A stretch of 37,951 bases of DNA from UBA8514 sp034933685 (GCA_034933685.1 JAYFNB010000009.1:1-37951), one strand, 5' to 3'. Shown: positions 7,632 through 16,295, counted from the first letter of the stretch. Program-made: numbers and translations. The notes: a model not told the origin generated them from the sequence alone.

Positions 7632-8195
7632 GTGAAGGAAGCATTAGGATTGATTGAAATATATGGACTGTCAGCTGCAGTAGTAGTAGCAGATGCAATG
7701 GTTAAAACAGCAAGCGTTACACTGCATGAAATAGAAAATACAAAGGGAAATGGGTATATGACAATCAAGATATTTGGTGATGTTGGTGCTGTTAATGCAG
7801 CTGTTATGGCAGGGAAACAATTAGCCTTGGAAAACAATAAATTTATTTCTGCAAAAGTAATTCCTAGGCCTTCAATCGGTGTAGAAAAATTGTTCTGTAC
7901 ATCCCCAAAGAAGGGCAAGAAAATCCCTGTTCCAGCGGAAGTAAAGGGAATGCCTGTTTCGAAGGAAGAGGAGAGAATTCCTGTTCAACAGGAAAACGAG
8001 AAAATCCCTGTTCCAGAGGAAGAGGAGGAGATTCATGTTCCAGAGGAAAACCAGAAAATCCCTGCTTCAGAGGAAAAGGAAGAGGAAACTGCCACCGACA
8101 CGAAGCCTCAATTACAAGACAGCAAGGAAATAAACACTAGTTCAAAATCCTCGAAAACCTCTAAACATAAAACAGAAAGGAACAAGCCAGAATGA
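7632..8195 (+). CDS. PduK-like shell protein with acidic nonapeptide-repeat tail
   Basis: Residues 1-90 are a BMC-H domain (ALGLIEIYGLSAAVVVADAM, IFGDVGAVNAAV). The pore segment NTKGNGYMT differs from the KIGSG of PduA, so the pore is unlike it. The remaining 97 residues are a low-complexity extension: six tandem nine-residue repeats at 97-150, then an acidic stretch and a Lys/Ser-rich tail. PduK also has a C-terminal extension, but that one carries cysteines for an Fe-S site and this one does not. Start GTG 7632 follows GAGGAGG. The stop overlaps the pduN start (ATGA). Confidence 0.85.
   Translation: MKEALGLIEIYGLSAAVVVADAMVKTASVTLHEIENTKGNGYMTIKIFGDVGAVNAAVMAGKQLALENNKFISAKVIPRPSIGVEKLFCTSPKKGKKIPVPAEVKGMPVSKEEERIPVQQENEKIPVPEEEEEIHVPEENQKIPASEEKEEETATDTKPQLQDSKEINTSSKSSKTSKHKTERNKPE
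7920..8081 (+). repeat. Six tandem 27-nt repeats encoding a [K/R/E/G]-[I/M]-[P/H]-V-x5 nonapeptide
   Basis: Six in-frame units read KIPVPAEVK, GMPVSKEEE, RIPVQQENE, KIPVPEEEE, EIHVPEENQ and KIPASEEKE. The period is exactly nine residues (27 nt), and the nucleotide core is close to AATCCCTGTTCCAGAGGAA. Copy number may vary between strains by slippage or recombination. Confidence 0.88.
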
Positions 8196-8455
8196 TGCTA
8201 GCAAAAGTAATTGGTACCGTAGTTGCAACAAGAAAAGAAGAGTCACTAGTTGGTTATAAGCTAATGGTTATAAGAAGAATTGATGCAAACGAACAGTTTA
8301 TTGGCTCTGAAGAGGTTGCTGCGGACTACGTTGGCGCAGGCATTGGTGAATGTGTTCTTATTTCACAAGGATCAGCTGTTAGAGTGGATGAGGGTAAAAG
8401 GAAAACTGTAATTGATAAGGCAATTATAGGAATAATTGACAGTATTGATGTATAG
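8192..8455 (+). CDS. pduN: PduN/EutN-type pentameric vertex shell protein (BMC-P)
   Basis: This 87-aa protein has the EutN/CcmL fold signature: LAKVIGTVVATRKEESLVGYKLMVI at the N terminus, ADYVGAGIGECVLISQGSA in the middle and VIDKAIIGIIDSIDV at the end. Pentamers cap the icosahedral vertices, and this is the only BMC-P gene seen in the window. It overlaps the preceding shell gene by 4 nt (ATGA), so it is probably translationally coupled. ATG 8195 is an equally plausible start. Confidence 0.94.
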   Translation: MMLAKVIGTVVATRKEESLVGYKLMVIRRIDANEQFIGSEEVAADYVGAGIGECVLISQGSAVRVDEGKRKTVIDKAIIGIIDSIDV

Positions 8456-8470
8456 GAGGATGAGATTAAA

Positions 8471-9784
8471 ATGAAACAAGGCGTGTTTGCAACAGTAGAT
8501 GAAGCTGTGATAACTGCACAAAAAGCCTATAATCAATATGCAGAGTTAACATTGAACGAGCGGCAAGAAATAATCAATGCCATAAAGGCAAGCTTACAAA
8601 ATAAGACAGAAGAAATTGCACAGATGACTACTTTGGAAACAGGAATGGGAAATGTAAGAGATAAGATTACAAAACTTCAACTAGCAATTAATAATACTCC
8701 TGGTGTGGAAGATCTTATAACTGAGGTGAAAACAGGAGATCATGGAATGACTTTATATGAGCTATCCGCATGTGGAGTCATTTGTGCAGTTCATCCGTCT
8801 ACAAATCCGGCTGCAACCCTTATTAGCAATACAATTGGAATGTTGGCAGCAGGTAATAGTATCATCCATTGTCCGCACCCAAGAGCCGTTAATGTGTCAA
8901 AATACATAACAGAAGTTATTTGCTCCGCAATAGATGATGTTTGCGGAATACAGAACTTGGTGGTTACATTAAATGAAAGCTTAATGGAAAAGACAAATGA
9001 AATAATGTCCCATCCAGATGTAGCAATGGTTGTTTGCACAGGTGGTTCAGGCCTCCTTAGGCAGGCTATGCGGTGTGGAAAAAAAGTAATTGGTGCAGGA
9101 CCTGCCAATCCGGTCACTATTGTGGACGAAACAGCTAAAATTGAAAAGGCTGCATTCGACATTGTTGAGGGTGCTTCGTTTGATCATAACATTATGTGCA
9201 CCTCGGAGAAATGTATCGTAGTGGTTGAGGATATAGCAGAGAAATTAATTGGCGAATTAAAGAAAAACGGCGTGTATTATGTAAATGATCCGGAAACGAT
9301 GTTGAAGCTGACGGCAGCTACTGTAACTGCTGATTTTGCAATAAATAAAAGCCTTGAAGGCAAAAGTGCAAATGAAATATTAAGAGCTTCTGGAATTGCG
9401 TGTGATAAAGACGTACGGCTGATTGTAGTGGATACAATAAAGCAACATCCTTTTTCAACATTGGAGATGCTGATGCCAGTGGTTCCTCTTGTAAGAGTAT
9501 TTAACTTTGAAGAAGCGATTGAAACAGCCATTGAAATTGAGCAGGGATACAGACACACTGCAACAATACATTCACAATTAATTGAAAGATTAAATTTTGC
9601 AGCAAAAAAAATGCAAACTGCAATTTTTGTAAAAAATGGCTCCTCTTTAGTAGGCTTAGGATTAAAAGGAGAGGGTTACACCAGTTTTACCATAGCAACA
9701 GTGACTGGTGAAGGTGTAACAACGGCAAGGCATTTTACAAGAAGACGAAGATGTACCTTAACAAGTGGATTTTCCATTCGTTAA
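8471..9784 (+). CDS. CoA-acylating aldehyde dehydrogenase (PduP/EutE family) without targeting peptide
   Basis: This 437-aa protein belongs to the acylating aldehyde dehydrogenases that make acyl-CoA from aldehyde, CoA and NAD+. The nucleophile is C243 in FDHNIMCTSEK. Adjacent family motifs are AVHPSTNPAA, CTGGSGLLRQAM, IGAGPANPV and the C-terminal GEGYTSFTIAT. It begins directly with the enzyme domain (MKQGVFATVDEAV) and lacks the roughly 35-residue N-terminal EP region of the second copy at 16296. The two copies diverge clearly. It may therefore act outside the shell, pair with the tagged copy, or have another substrate. Start ATG 8471 is 9 nt after AGGAGG, 15 nt past pduN. Confidence 0.9.
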   Translation: MKQGVFATVDEAVITAQKAYNQYAELTLNERQEIINAIKASLQNKTEEIAQMTTLETGMGNVRDKITKLQLAINNTPGVEDLITEVKTGDHGMTLYELSACGVICAVHPSTNPAATLISNTIGMLAAGNSIIHCPHPRAVNVSKYITEVICSAIDDVCGIQNLVVTLNESLMEKTNEIMSHPDVAMVVCTGGSGLLRQAMRCGKKVIGAGPANPVTIVDETAKIEKAAFDIVEGASFDHNIMCTSEKCIVVVEDIAEKLIGELKKNGVYYVNDPETMLKLTAATVTADFAINKSLEGKSANEILRASGIACDKDVRLIVVDTIKQHPFSTLEMLMPVVPLVRVFNFEEAIETAIEIEQGYRHTATIHSQLIERLNFAAKKMQTAIFVKNGSSLVGLGLKGEGYTSFTIATVTGEGVTTARHFTRRRRCTLTSGFSIR

Positions 9785-9925
9785 TAATTATGAGCATACA
9801 AAAAATAATTTGTTAAAAATTTCCAAATAGCTAGTCTAATTCTTTAAATTCATGATAATATAAAATAAATACATGTTAAATGAAGAAAAAGATTTATACT
9901 ATTGGAGCTCATAAGGAGGATACAT

Positions 9926-11239
9926 ATGCGTGAATTTTACCACAATGATGTGGATGTTCAGAAAGAAGCGCTAAAGGGAGAAAATGATCTGGAAGGCTTG
10001 GATATTATTCGCATATTTGGCAAAAAAAATCTTGAGGATATACAGAGAAAAATATCTAAGGCCACTGGATTCGCTTTTATTACTGTAAATTATAGAGGCG
10101 AACCGCTTACTGAACCAGAGTCTTTTACAAGTTTTTGCAGAAAGGTAAGAACAAACCCTCATGCATTGGCATGCTGTAAATCTTCAGATGCATTTGGTGC
10201 CATTCAAGCAGCTTCTACACAAAAGCCTAGTATTTGTTTTTGCCCTTGTGGATTAATGGATATAGCAATCCCAATTATTGTAAAAGGACAGTTTTTAGGA
10301 GGTTTTATTGGAGGGCAGATTCGTTGCACTCAGGCACCACCTGAGGTTGGAAGGTTGGAAAATGTGATTAAACATGAAATGGTTTACCGCGAAATGGATG
10401 GTTATAAAGAACTTTTCAACGAGATTCCTGTGTACGCTTATGATAAAGTGGTGGATGTTGCTAACCTAGTATCTCTAATTATTAATCAATTAACGGAAAA
10501 CGAAATAGAAAGAAAATTTCAAAATATTAGGTTTCAGGACAAAATAAGTGAGCTTACCGAAAAAGTCAAAAATTATGCTGTGGAAAATAACTTGATGGCT
10601 TCAGAAATGGCAAGATTAGTAACACAGCTTAATCCGTATTTTTTAATAAATACGGTTAACTCAATTGCTAATTTGGCAATTATTGATGAAGCGGAACGTA
10701 CATATGAAATGTTGTTTCACTTTTCGGAATACTTAAAACGCATATTAACAAACAACAAATCCAGTGTATATCTCTCAGATGAATTAGACAATATTGAACA
10801 ATACCTGAAAATGCAAAAGATAAAGTTTTGTGACACGTTAGCATACACGATTTCTATTCCTCGCAATATAAAAATGCAGAAAGTTCCAAGCCATATTATT
10901 ATGCCGTTTATTGAAAACGCTATCTTTTACGGAATTGCAACACGCTCGGATGGTGGTATGATTAACATGACCATATCTTATGAAAATGATGACGTCGTTA
11001 TTGTGATTGAAGATAACGGTGGAGGCAAAACGGAAGATGAACTTGCAGAAATATATGGAAACTATAAAGGTGGATTTGAAGGAGATGGCATTGATTTAGG
11101 AATGAAGGATGCCAGAAAACGATTAAAGTTCTTATTTGGTAAAGAGTATGACGTAGTCATCAAAAACATACCTAATCTGGGCAGAATCTGCACTATTAAG
11201 TATCCTAAACATTATGAGGAGAGGGTAAATAATGTATAG
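9926..11239 (+). CDS. PocR-domain LytS/YesM-like sensor kinase with Tyr replacing the phospho-acceptor His
   Basis: The N-terminal half (about residues 25-190) is a PocR sensory domain with a cysteine-rich ligand region (ALACCKSSDAFG, CFCPCGLMDIAIPI). PocR binds 1,2-propanediol-type ligands in the pdu system, which suits a substrate sensor. A coiled segment leads to a His-kinase region and a C-terminal ATPase domain (N-box PFIENAIFYGI, G-box DNGGG). The expected NPHFLFN motif reads NPYFLIN, so position 238 is Tyr. No membrane segment is evident, so it is likely cytosolic. ATG 9926 follows AAGGAGG, which argues against the TTG at 9902. It overlaps the response regulator by 8 nt. Confidence 0.85.
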   Translation: MREFYHNDVDVQKEALKGENDLEGLDIIRIFGKKNLEDIQRKISKATGFAFITVNYRGEPLTEPESFTSFCRKVRTNPHALACCKSSDAFGAIQAASTQKPSICFCPCGLMDIAIPIIVKGQFLGGFIGGQIRCTQAPPEVGRLENVIKHEMVYREMDGYKELFNEIPVYAYDKVVDVANLVSLIINQLTENEIERKFQNIRFQDKISELTEKVKNYAVENNLMASEMARLVTQLNPYFLINTVNSIANLAIIDEAERTYEMLFHFSEYLKRILTNNKSSVYLSDELDNIEQYLKMQKIKFCDTLAYTISIPRNIKMQKVPSHIIMPFIENAIFYGIATRSDGGMINMTISYENDDVVIVIEDNGGGKTEDELAEIYGNYKGGFEGDGIDLGMKDARKRLKFLFGKEYDVVIKNIPNLGRICTIKYPKHYEERVNNV

Positions 11240-12245
11240 AGTTTTAATTGTGGATGATGACCCATTAATGAGGAAGGCTTTCCGTGTTATGCTGTCAAAG
11301 ATAGAAGGGTTTGAGCTTGTTTATGAGGCAATGACTGGAGAAGAGGGCGTTGAATATTGCAACAAAAATTCGGTAGATATTATTTTTATGGATATTATCA
11401 TGCCAGGTATTTCAGGTATTGAAGCTAGTAAACAAATTCTTACACACTATTCAAATGTCAGCATTTACATATTATCAGGGTATACGAATTTTTACTATGC
11501 AAAGGAAGCTTTAAAAACTCAAGTAAAGGAATATATGTCAAAGCCCTTATCCTTGGAATATCTAAAAACTATTTTACTGAATTATAAAACAGAACATAAG
11601 GGAGTGGCAAAGGATCAACTTGAAAGGCTTGTTGCCATAATTAACGAAAAAAATTTTTATAAGGTATATCATGGTCTTTCAGCAATTGTTGAAGAAATAT
11701 ATGTTACTGCTGGTGCGGATGCTGCTGAGTTGAAGCAAAGCTTTTCTTATTTAGGTCAAAGCATTATAGACGTATTGCAATTTAATGAAAATGAAAGGCA
11801 AAATGTAGGTGACTTGTTCCCCATAAATGTAGGAATGATTTTTGAAAAAAAAGTAATGGAGCTTTGGCTATTTCAGATAGTAAACTATATTTTTCAGCGT
11901 AACAGTATACAAAGATATAGCTGTTTAAAAATAGTTTTTGAGTATATTGAGGAGCATATAAAGGAAGATATTGGATTACAGGAAATTACAGAAAATTGTG
12001 CTATCAGTCAAGGTTACTTAAGCAGGGTTATTAGGGAGCAGTTTAAAATAAGTGTGATGGAATATCTACATATGAGAAAGCTGCAACTGGCAAAGGCATA
12101 TTTTATATTTTTTGATGAGAGTATAGGAGAGGTATCCTTTGCACTTGGTTATAACGAAAGCAGCTATTTTTGTAAAGTGTTTAAAAAATATGAACAAATG
12201 ACTGTGCATCAATTTAAGAATACTCTGGAACGCAATAAGAAGTAA
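11232..12245 (+). CDS. Response regulator with AraC-type DNA-binding domain (YesN-like)
   Basis: The receiver domain at about residues 1-120 has the acidic pair VDDDP, the phospho-acceptor Asp in FMDIIMPG (about residue 54) and the conserved Lys in MSKPL. The C-terminal 100 residues are two helix-turn-helix units of AraC type (EITENCAISQGYLSRVIREQF, SIGEVSFALGYNESSYFCKVFKKY, each shown in pieces of the domain). It is the likely activator of the surrounding compartment operon. The ATG at 11232 lies inside the kinase gene after GAGGAGAGGG, giving translational coupling. The receiver is intact even though its partner kinase lacks the usual His. Confidence 0.92.
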   Translation: MYRVLIVDDDPLMRKAFRVMLSKIEGFELVYEAMTGEEGVEYCNKNSVDIIFMDIIMPGISGIEASKQILTHYSNVSIYILSGYTNFYYAKEALKTQVKEYMSKPLSLEYLKTILLNYKTEHKGVAKDQLERLVAIINEKNFYKVYHGLSAIVEEIYVTAGADAAELKQSFSYLGQSIIDVLQFNENERQNVGDLFPINVGMIFEKKVMELWLFQIVNYIFQRNSIQRYSCLKIVFEYIEEHIKEDIGLQEITENCAISQGYLSRVIREQFKISVMEYLHMRKLQLAKAYFIFFDESIGEVSFALGYNESSYFCKVFKKYEQMTVHQFKNTLERNKK

Positions 12246-12271
12246 TTCCTGTATGAAGAACGGGTGATATT

Positions 12272-13450
12272 ATGAAGGAAATACTTTTAACATCAGAATC
12301 TGTTACAGAGGGGCATCCAGACAAAATATGTGATCAGATTTCAGACGCAATTTTAGATGCATATTTGACTTTGGATAGCAGAGCTAGAGTTGCTATAGAA
12401 GCTATGGTTTCCAAGAACACAATTATGCTGGCAGGTGAAATTACTTCAATTGCCAACGTAGATGTGGTGGAAGTTACAAGAAATGTTGTAAAGCGCATTG
12501 GTTACGTGGAGGAGAACAAAGGATTTGACTATAAAAGCTGCTTGATATTAAAAAATATCAACACTCAATCTCCAGATATTGATAGGGGTGTCAGCAAAAC
12601 TGCAAATTCCGCAGGAGAAGAAGTAATAGGAGGAGGAGATCAAGGCATTATGTATGGATATGCTGTTAATGAAACAGCAAACTACATGCCATTGCCTTTT
12701 GATTTGGCAAACAAACTCACTATGAAATTGACTGAGGTCAGGAAAAAAGGTATTTTGCCCTGGCTTTATCCTGATGGAAAATCACAAGTAACTATGAAAT
12801 ACAAAGAAAACGGAGAACCCCTGAAAATTACCAGTATTGTAGTTTCGGCACAGCACCATGAGAGCAAAGACCAAAGATCTTTAGAAAATGAAATAAAATC
12901 CTACGTAATTAATGAGGTTATTGACTCACAATGGACAGATAGAGAAACTAAAGTACATATTAATCCAACAGGTCGTTTTGTAGTAGGCGGGCCAGCGGGT
13001 GACACTGGTTTAACTGGTAGAAAAATCATGGCAGATACCTATGGAACCATTGGTAAACATGGTGGCGGTGCGTTTTCTGGAAAAGATGCCACGAAAGTAG
13101 ACCGTTCAGCGGCATACATGGCACGCTATGTGGCGAAAAATGTGGTTGCGGCTAAACTTGCAGATAGCTGTGAGGTTAGCTTGGCGTATGTCATTGGAGG
13201 AATTCAGCCTGAAGCAATTGATATTAATACTTTTGGAACAGAGAAGGTAAGTACGGAAATCATCAAACAAATTATATTGGAAACCTTTTCCTTATCAGTT
13301 GCGGACATTATTGCGAATCTTGATTTGCGAAGGCCGCAATTTGAAAAGACAGCTTCTTATGGCCATTTTGGCAGAGAAAATGAAGGATTTAGATGGGAGA
13401 ACTTGGATAAGGTTTCCGAGTTAAGAGAGAAAGCTTTTAGAATGATTTAG
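12272..13450 (+). CDS. metK: S-adenosylmethionine synthetase
   Basis: MetK makes SAM from methionine and ATP. The protein is full length (392 aa), with TSESVTEGHPDKICDQISDA at the N terminus (ATP site), GGGDQGIMYGYA in the middle and the GGGAFSGKD phosphate loop near residue 260. As a housekeeping enzyme it normally sits elsewhere. Here it lies between the two-component regulator and a membrane protein in the compartment locus, where SAM is consumed by the glycyl-radical activase. It could be a pathway-dedicated second copy or the only one; the rest of the genome would show which. It has no EP. The ribosome site (GGGTGA) is modest. Confidence 0.96.
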   Translation: MKEILLTSESVTEGHPDKICDQISDAILDAYLTLDSRARVAIEAMVSKNTIMLAGEITSIANVDVVEVTRNVVKRIGYVEENKGFDYKSCLILKNINTQSPDIDRGVSKTANSAGEEVIGGGDQGIMYGYAVNETANYMPLPFDLANKLTMKLTEVRKKGILPWLYPDGKSQVTMKYKENGEPLKITSIVVSAQHHESKDQRSLENEIKSYVINEVIDSQWTDRETKVHINPTGRFVVGGPAGDTGLTGRKIMADTYGTIGKHGGGAFSGKDATKVDRSAAYMARYVAKNVVAAKLADSCEVSLAYVIGGIQPEAIDINTFGTEKVSTEIIKQIILETFSLSVADIIANLDLRRPQFEKTASYGHFGRENEGFRWENLDKVSELREKAFRMI

Positions 13451-13477
13451 AAGTTTCTTATAAATAGGGAGGATTTC

Positions 13478-14350
13478 ATGGGAAATTTACAATGGTTACT
13501 TATTATAGGTTCATTTGGTGGCGGTGTAATCGGTGCATATTTAGGTGCACTTCCAGTATTTATTATGACAGGGGTTGTTGCTATTGCTGGTTCTATTGCA
13601 GCAATGGCAGGAGGAGCAGATTTAAGTGTAGGTTACGTGGCGTTTGGTGCATACTTAGGGCCACAAGTAGGCTTTGGTGCAGGCGTTGTTGCCGCAGCCT
13701 ATGCAGGAAGCAGAAAAAAACTTGCATCAGGAAAAGATATATTATCCCCATTATTTGGTCTTGGTGACCCAATGACACTTGTAGTAGGTGGCGTTACAGG
13801 CGTAATCGGTATGGTTCTGTTTCAGATTTTTGCAGCACTAGGTGCGCCAACAGATCTACCCGCACTAGCAATTACTATTATATTTGTAGTGGCAAGGCTG
13901 ATTTTTGGAACTACAGGTGTGCTTGGCAAATATGACGGAGAAGGAAAGAGGACTTATATAACAGGAGGAAAAGGATTAGCCTGCAACATACTTTTAGGTC
14001 TTGGCGTTGGGACGGCTATTGGATTTGTGGTTGCAGAAATGATGGCGGCAGGAGTATCTGAAACTGCTTTAAGCTCATTTCCTGTCCTTTGCTTTGGTAT
14101 ATCGGCAGTAACATTAATTTTTACACAAACTGGGTTTGCTTGCCCAGCAACACATCATATAGCATATCCAGCAGCATGTGCGGCAGTGTGGTCAGGAAAT
14201 CCAATTATGGGAGTGGTATTTGGAATACTAGGTGCTCTAATTGGTGATTTTATGGTAAATACTGTAAACAGCTACTGCGATACACATATTGATCCTCCAG
14301 CTGCAACCATTTTAATTTTGATTTTTGCAGCTACGTTATTATTTCTATAA
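13478..14350 (+). CDS. Polytopic membrane protein of unknown function in the compartment locus
   Basis: This 290-aa, very hydrophobic, Gly/Ala-rich protein has about 8-9 predicted membrane segments. I do not recognise a named family. Conserved-looking elements are GAYLGPQVGFGAG near residue 60, FACPATHHIAYPAACAA near 225 and GDFMVNTVNSYCDTHIDPPA near 255. The polar His/Cys/Asp residues in the last two lie next to membrane segments and could line a substrate or ion path. Position suggests transport of propanediol, propionate or propanol, or ion coupling, but nothing in the sequence proves it. The start at ATG 13478 follows GGGAGG by 7 nt. Confidence 0.7.
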   Translation: MGNLQWLLIIGSFGGGVIGAYLGALPVFIMTGVVAIAGSIAAMAGGADLSVGYVAFGAYLGPQVGFGAGVVAAAYAGSRKKLASGKDILSPLFGLGDPMTLVVGGVTGVIGMVLFQIFAALGAPTDLPALAITIIFVVARLIFGTTGVLGKYDGEGKRTYITGGKGLACNILLGLGVGTAIGFVVAEMMAAGVSETALSSFPVLCFGISAVTLIFTQTGFACPATHHIAYPAACAAVWSGNPIMGVVFGILGALIGDFMVNTVNSYCDTHIDPPAATILILIFAATLLFL

Positions 14351-14467
14351 CATATGAAATTGATTGTGATTTAACTAAGGAAACGCTGAATAATTCAAAA
14401 TTAAAAAAACAAATTTAGCTTTAATGAAACGATTTTTATAGGTTAGTCTTAAAAGGAGGACACTATT

Positions 14468-14749
14468 ATGGGAAATGAAGCATTAGGAATGATAGAAACG
14501 AAAGGGCTTGTAGCTGCAGTAGAAGCAGCAGATGCCATGACAAAATCTGCAAACGTAAATCTGGTTGGATATGAAAAAATTGGGTCAGGATTGGTAACGG
14601 TTATGGTTCGCGGAGATGTAGGGGCGGTAAAGGCTTCCGTAGATGCAGGCGTTGCTGCGGCAAGAAATGTTGGCGAAGTTGTATCTCAGCATGTAATTCC
14701 AAGACCACATTCGGATACAGAAAAGATTTTGCCAAAGGATCTTAAGTGA
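14468..14749 (+). CDS. PduA/PduJ-type hexameric shell protein (copy 2)
   Basis: This 93-aa BMC-H protein is a close paralogue of the copy at 6525, with the same pore segment EKIGSGLVTVMVRGDVGAVKA and the same C terminus HVIPRPHSDTEKILPK. Differences cluster at the N terminus and in the last helix (for example AGVAAARNVGEV against AGAASARAVGEV). It relates to copy 1 as PduJ does to PduA. An AAAAGGAGG box precedes the ATG. Unlike copy 1, it has no stable hairpin downstream. Confidence 0.95.
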   Translation: MGNEALGMIETKGLVAAVEAADAMTKSANVNLVGYEKIGSGLVTVMVRGDVGAVKASVDAGVAAARNVGEVVSQHVIPRPHSDTEKILPKDLK

Positions 14750-14783
14750 ATTTTGGACGATGAATAGAGAGTAGTTGGTAGAT

Positions 14784-15422
14784 ATGTTAAATAAACAGCA
14801 GTTAATTGAAATGCTAACTAAGCAGGTTATGAAGCAGCTTGAAGATTTGGAAAGTCACAAAATAACGGTTGGCGTTTCAAATCGTCACGTGCATGTTTCA
14901 AAAAAAGATTTGGAAACTCTTTTTGGAGAGGGTTATGAGCTGACAATGAAATCTAACCTTAAGCAACCTGGGCAGTTTGCCGCTAATGAGACTATCACTA
15001 TAAGGGGTCCGAAGGGCGAATTTCAGAACGTAAGAATTTTGGGGCCGGTAAGGAAAAACAGTCAAGTGGAAATATCCAAAACAGATAGCTTTCGCCTAGG
15101 AGTAAAACCGCCTGTTAAGGAATCTGGTGATTTGGAAAATACACCTGGGTTGGAACTAATAGGCCCAAAAGGTATTGTAAAGATGCCACAGGGGACTATT
15201 GTAGCACTTAGACATATACATTTTACCCCTGAACAAGCAAGTAAAATGGGTGTGAAGGATAAGGACATGGTAAGTGTTGAAACCTTTGGCGAAAGACAAG
15301 GAATCTTAGGTAACGTACTGGTCAGAGTATCAGATGAGTTTTCTTTGGAAATGCATGTAGATGTGGATGAAGCAAACGCCTGTGCTTTGAGTAATGGAGA
15401 CTATGTTATTTTACGAAAATAA
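14784..15422 (+). CDS. pduL: PduL phosphotransacylase with encapsulation peptide
   Basis: PduL converts propionyl-CoA and phosphate to propionyl phosphate and free CoA, recycling CoA inside the shell. The two zinc-binding His motifs are present: NRHVHVSKKD near residue 35 and ALRHIHFTPEQA near 135. The N-terminal helix (MLNKQQLIEMLTKQVMKQL) is a clear EP. The start is uncertain: ATG 14784 has little Shine-Dalgarno support, while TTG 14775 in the same frame sits 4 nt after GAGAG. The choice adds or removes three residues. No propionate kinase gene is in the window, so the last ATP-yielding step must be encoded elsewhere. Confidence 0.93.
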   Translation: MLNKQQLIEMLTKQVMKQLEDLESHKITVGVSNRHVHVSKKDLETLFGEGYELTMKSNLKQPGQFAANETITIRGPKGEFQNVRILGPVRKNSQVEISKTDSFRLGVKPPVKESGDLENTPGLELIGPKGIVKMPQGTIVALRHIHFTPEQASKMGVKDKDMVSVETFGERQGILGNVLVRVSDEFSLEMHVDVDEANACALSNGDYVILRK

Positions 15423-15436
15423 TAGGAGGATATATT

Positions 15437-16252
15437 GTGGTATTAAACAATGAAGTCTTAAATGAGTTTTCCAGTTTAATAAGGGAGAATAGATGCAGCA
15501 AATATGAGGGTGACTTGAAGGCTGGGGTAGATTTGGGCACTGCAAATGTAGTTTTGTCTGTTGTAGACTCTCAAAATAACCCTATAGCCGGAGCAACCTA
15601 TCCGTCTACCGTCGTGAAGGATGGCATCGTTGTAGATTTTATTGGCGCAATTAGTATTGTGAAAAAGCTAAAGCAGCAGGTTGAAGAATTACTGGGAACA
15701 GAACTTCATACTGCGGCAACAGCAATTCCGCCTGGTATTATTTCAGGAAATGTAAAATGCATAGCAAATGTTGTAGAATCTGCAGGGTTAGAAGTAACCA
15801 ATGTGATTGATGAACCAACTGCTGCTGCCACCGTCCTTGGTATAAAGGACGGTGCAGTGGTTGACGTTGGGGGAGGAACTACGGGCATAAGCATCCTAGA
15901 GGATGGCAAGGTTGTCTTTGTAGCTGACGAACCCACAGGTGGCACCCATATGACATTGGTTTTGGCGGGATATTACGGTATTCCTATAGATGAGGCGGAA
16001 CAGCTAAAGAAGGATCCTTCTAAAGAAAAGGATATTTTCCCAATTATTAAACCAGTAGTTCAGAAAATGGCTTCTATTGTAAAGGGATTTTTAACAGGCT
16101 TTGATGTTGACCATGTATATGTGGTTGGAGGAGCAAGCTGTTTTAGCGAGTTTGGCACGGTTTTCGAGAAGGAATTAGGTATTGAAACAATTCTTTCAAA
16201 TGAAGCTTTGTTGGTAACACCACTAGGAATTGCTATGAATAGTCAACTTTGA
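15437..16252 (+). CDS. eutJ: EutJ-like actin/Hsp70-fold chaperone
   Basis: This 271-aa protein is of the EutJ family, an actin-like ATPase presumed to act as a chaperone in compartment assembly or cargo reactivation. The phosphate-1 loop is VDLGTANVVLSVVD (about residues 31-44), phosphate-2 is VDVGGGTTGISIL and the adenosine motif is VYVVGGASCF. DEPTAAATVLGI between them is typical of the fold. It starts at GTG 15437 behind a strong AGGAGG, 14 nt after pduL. No client has been shown for the family with certainty. The dehydratase would be an obvious candidate. Confidence 0.88.
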   Translation: MVLNNEVLNEFSSLIRENRCSKYEGDLKAGVDLGTANVVLSVVDSQNNPIAGATYPSTVVKDGIVVDFIGAISIVKKLKQQVEELLGTELHTAATAIPPGIISGNVKCIANVVESAGLEVTNVIDEPTAAATVLGIKDGAVVDVGGGTTGISILEDGKVVFVADEPTGGTHMTLVLAGYYGIPIDEAEQLKKDPSKEKDIFPIIKPVVQKMASIVKGFLTGFDVDHVYVVGGASCFSEFGTVFEKELGIETILSNEALLVTPLGIAMNSQL

Positions 16253-16295
16253 TTGAAGAGAAAAGAATAGATTAGTTAGGGGTGTGGTGATAACA

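Noticed and set aside
7920..8081. 27-nt tandem repeats as a CRISPR or intergenic repeat array
   Set aside because: The repeats are in frame, directly abutting and code for a nonapeptide in a shell protein. There are no spacers.
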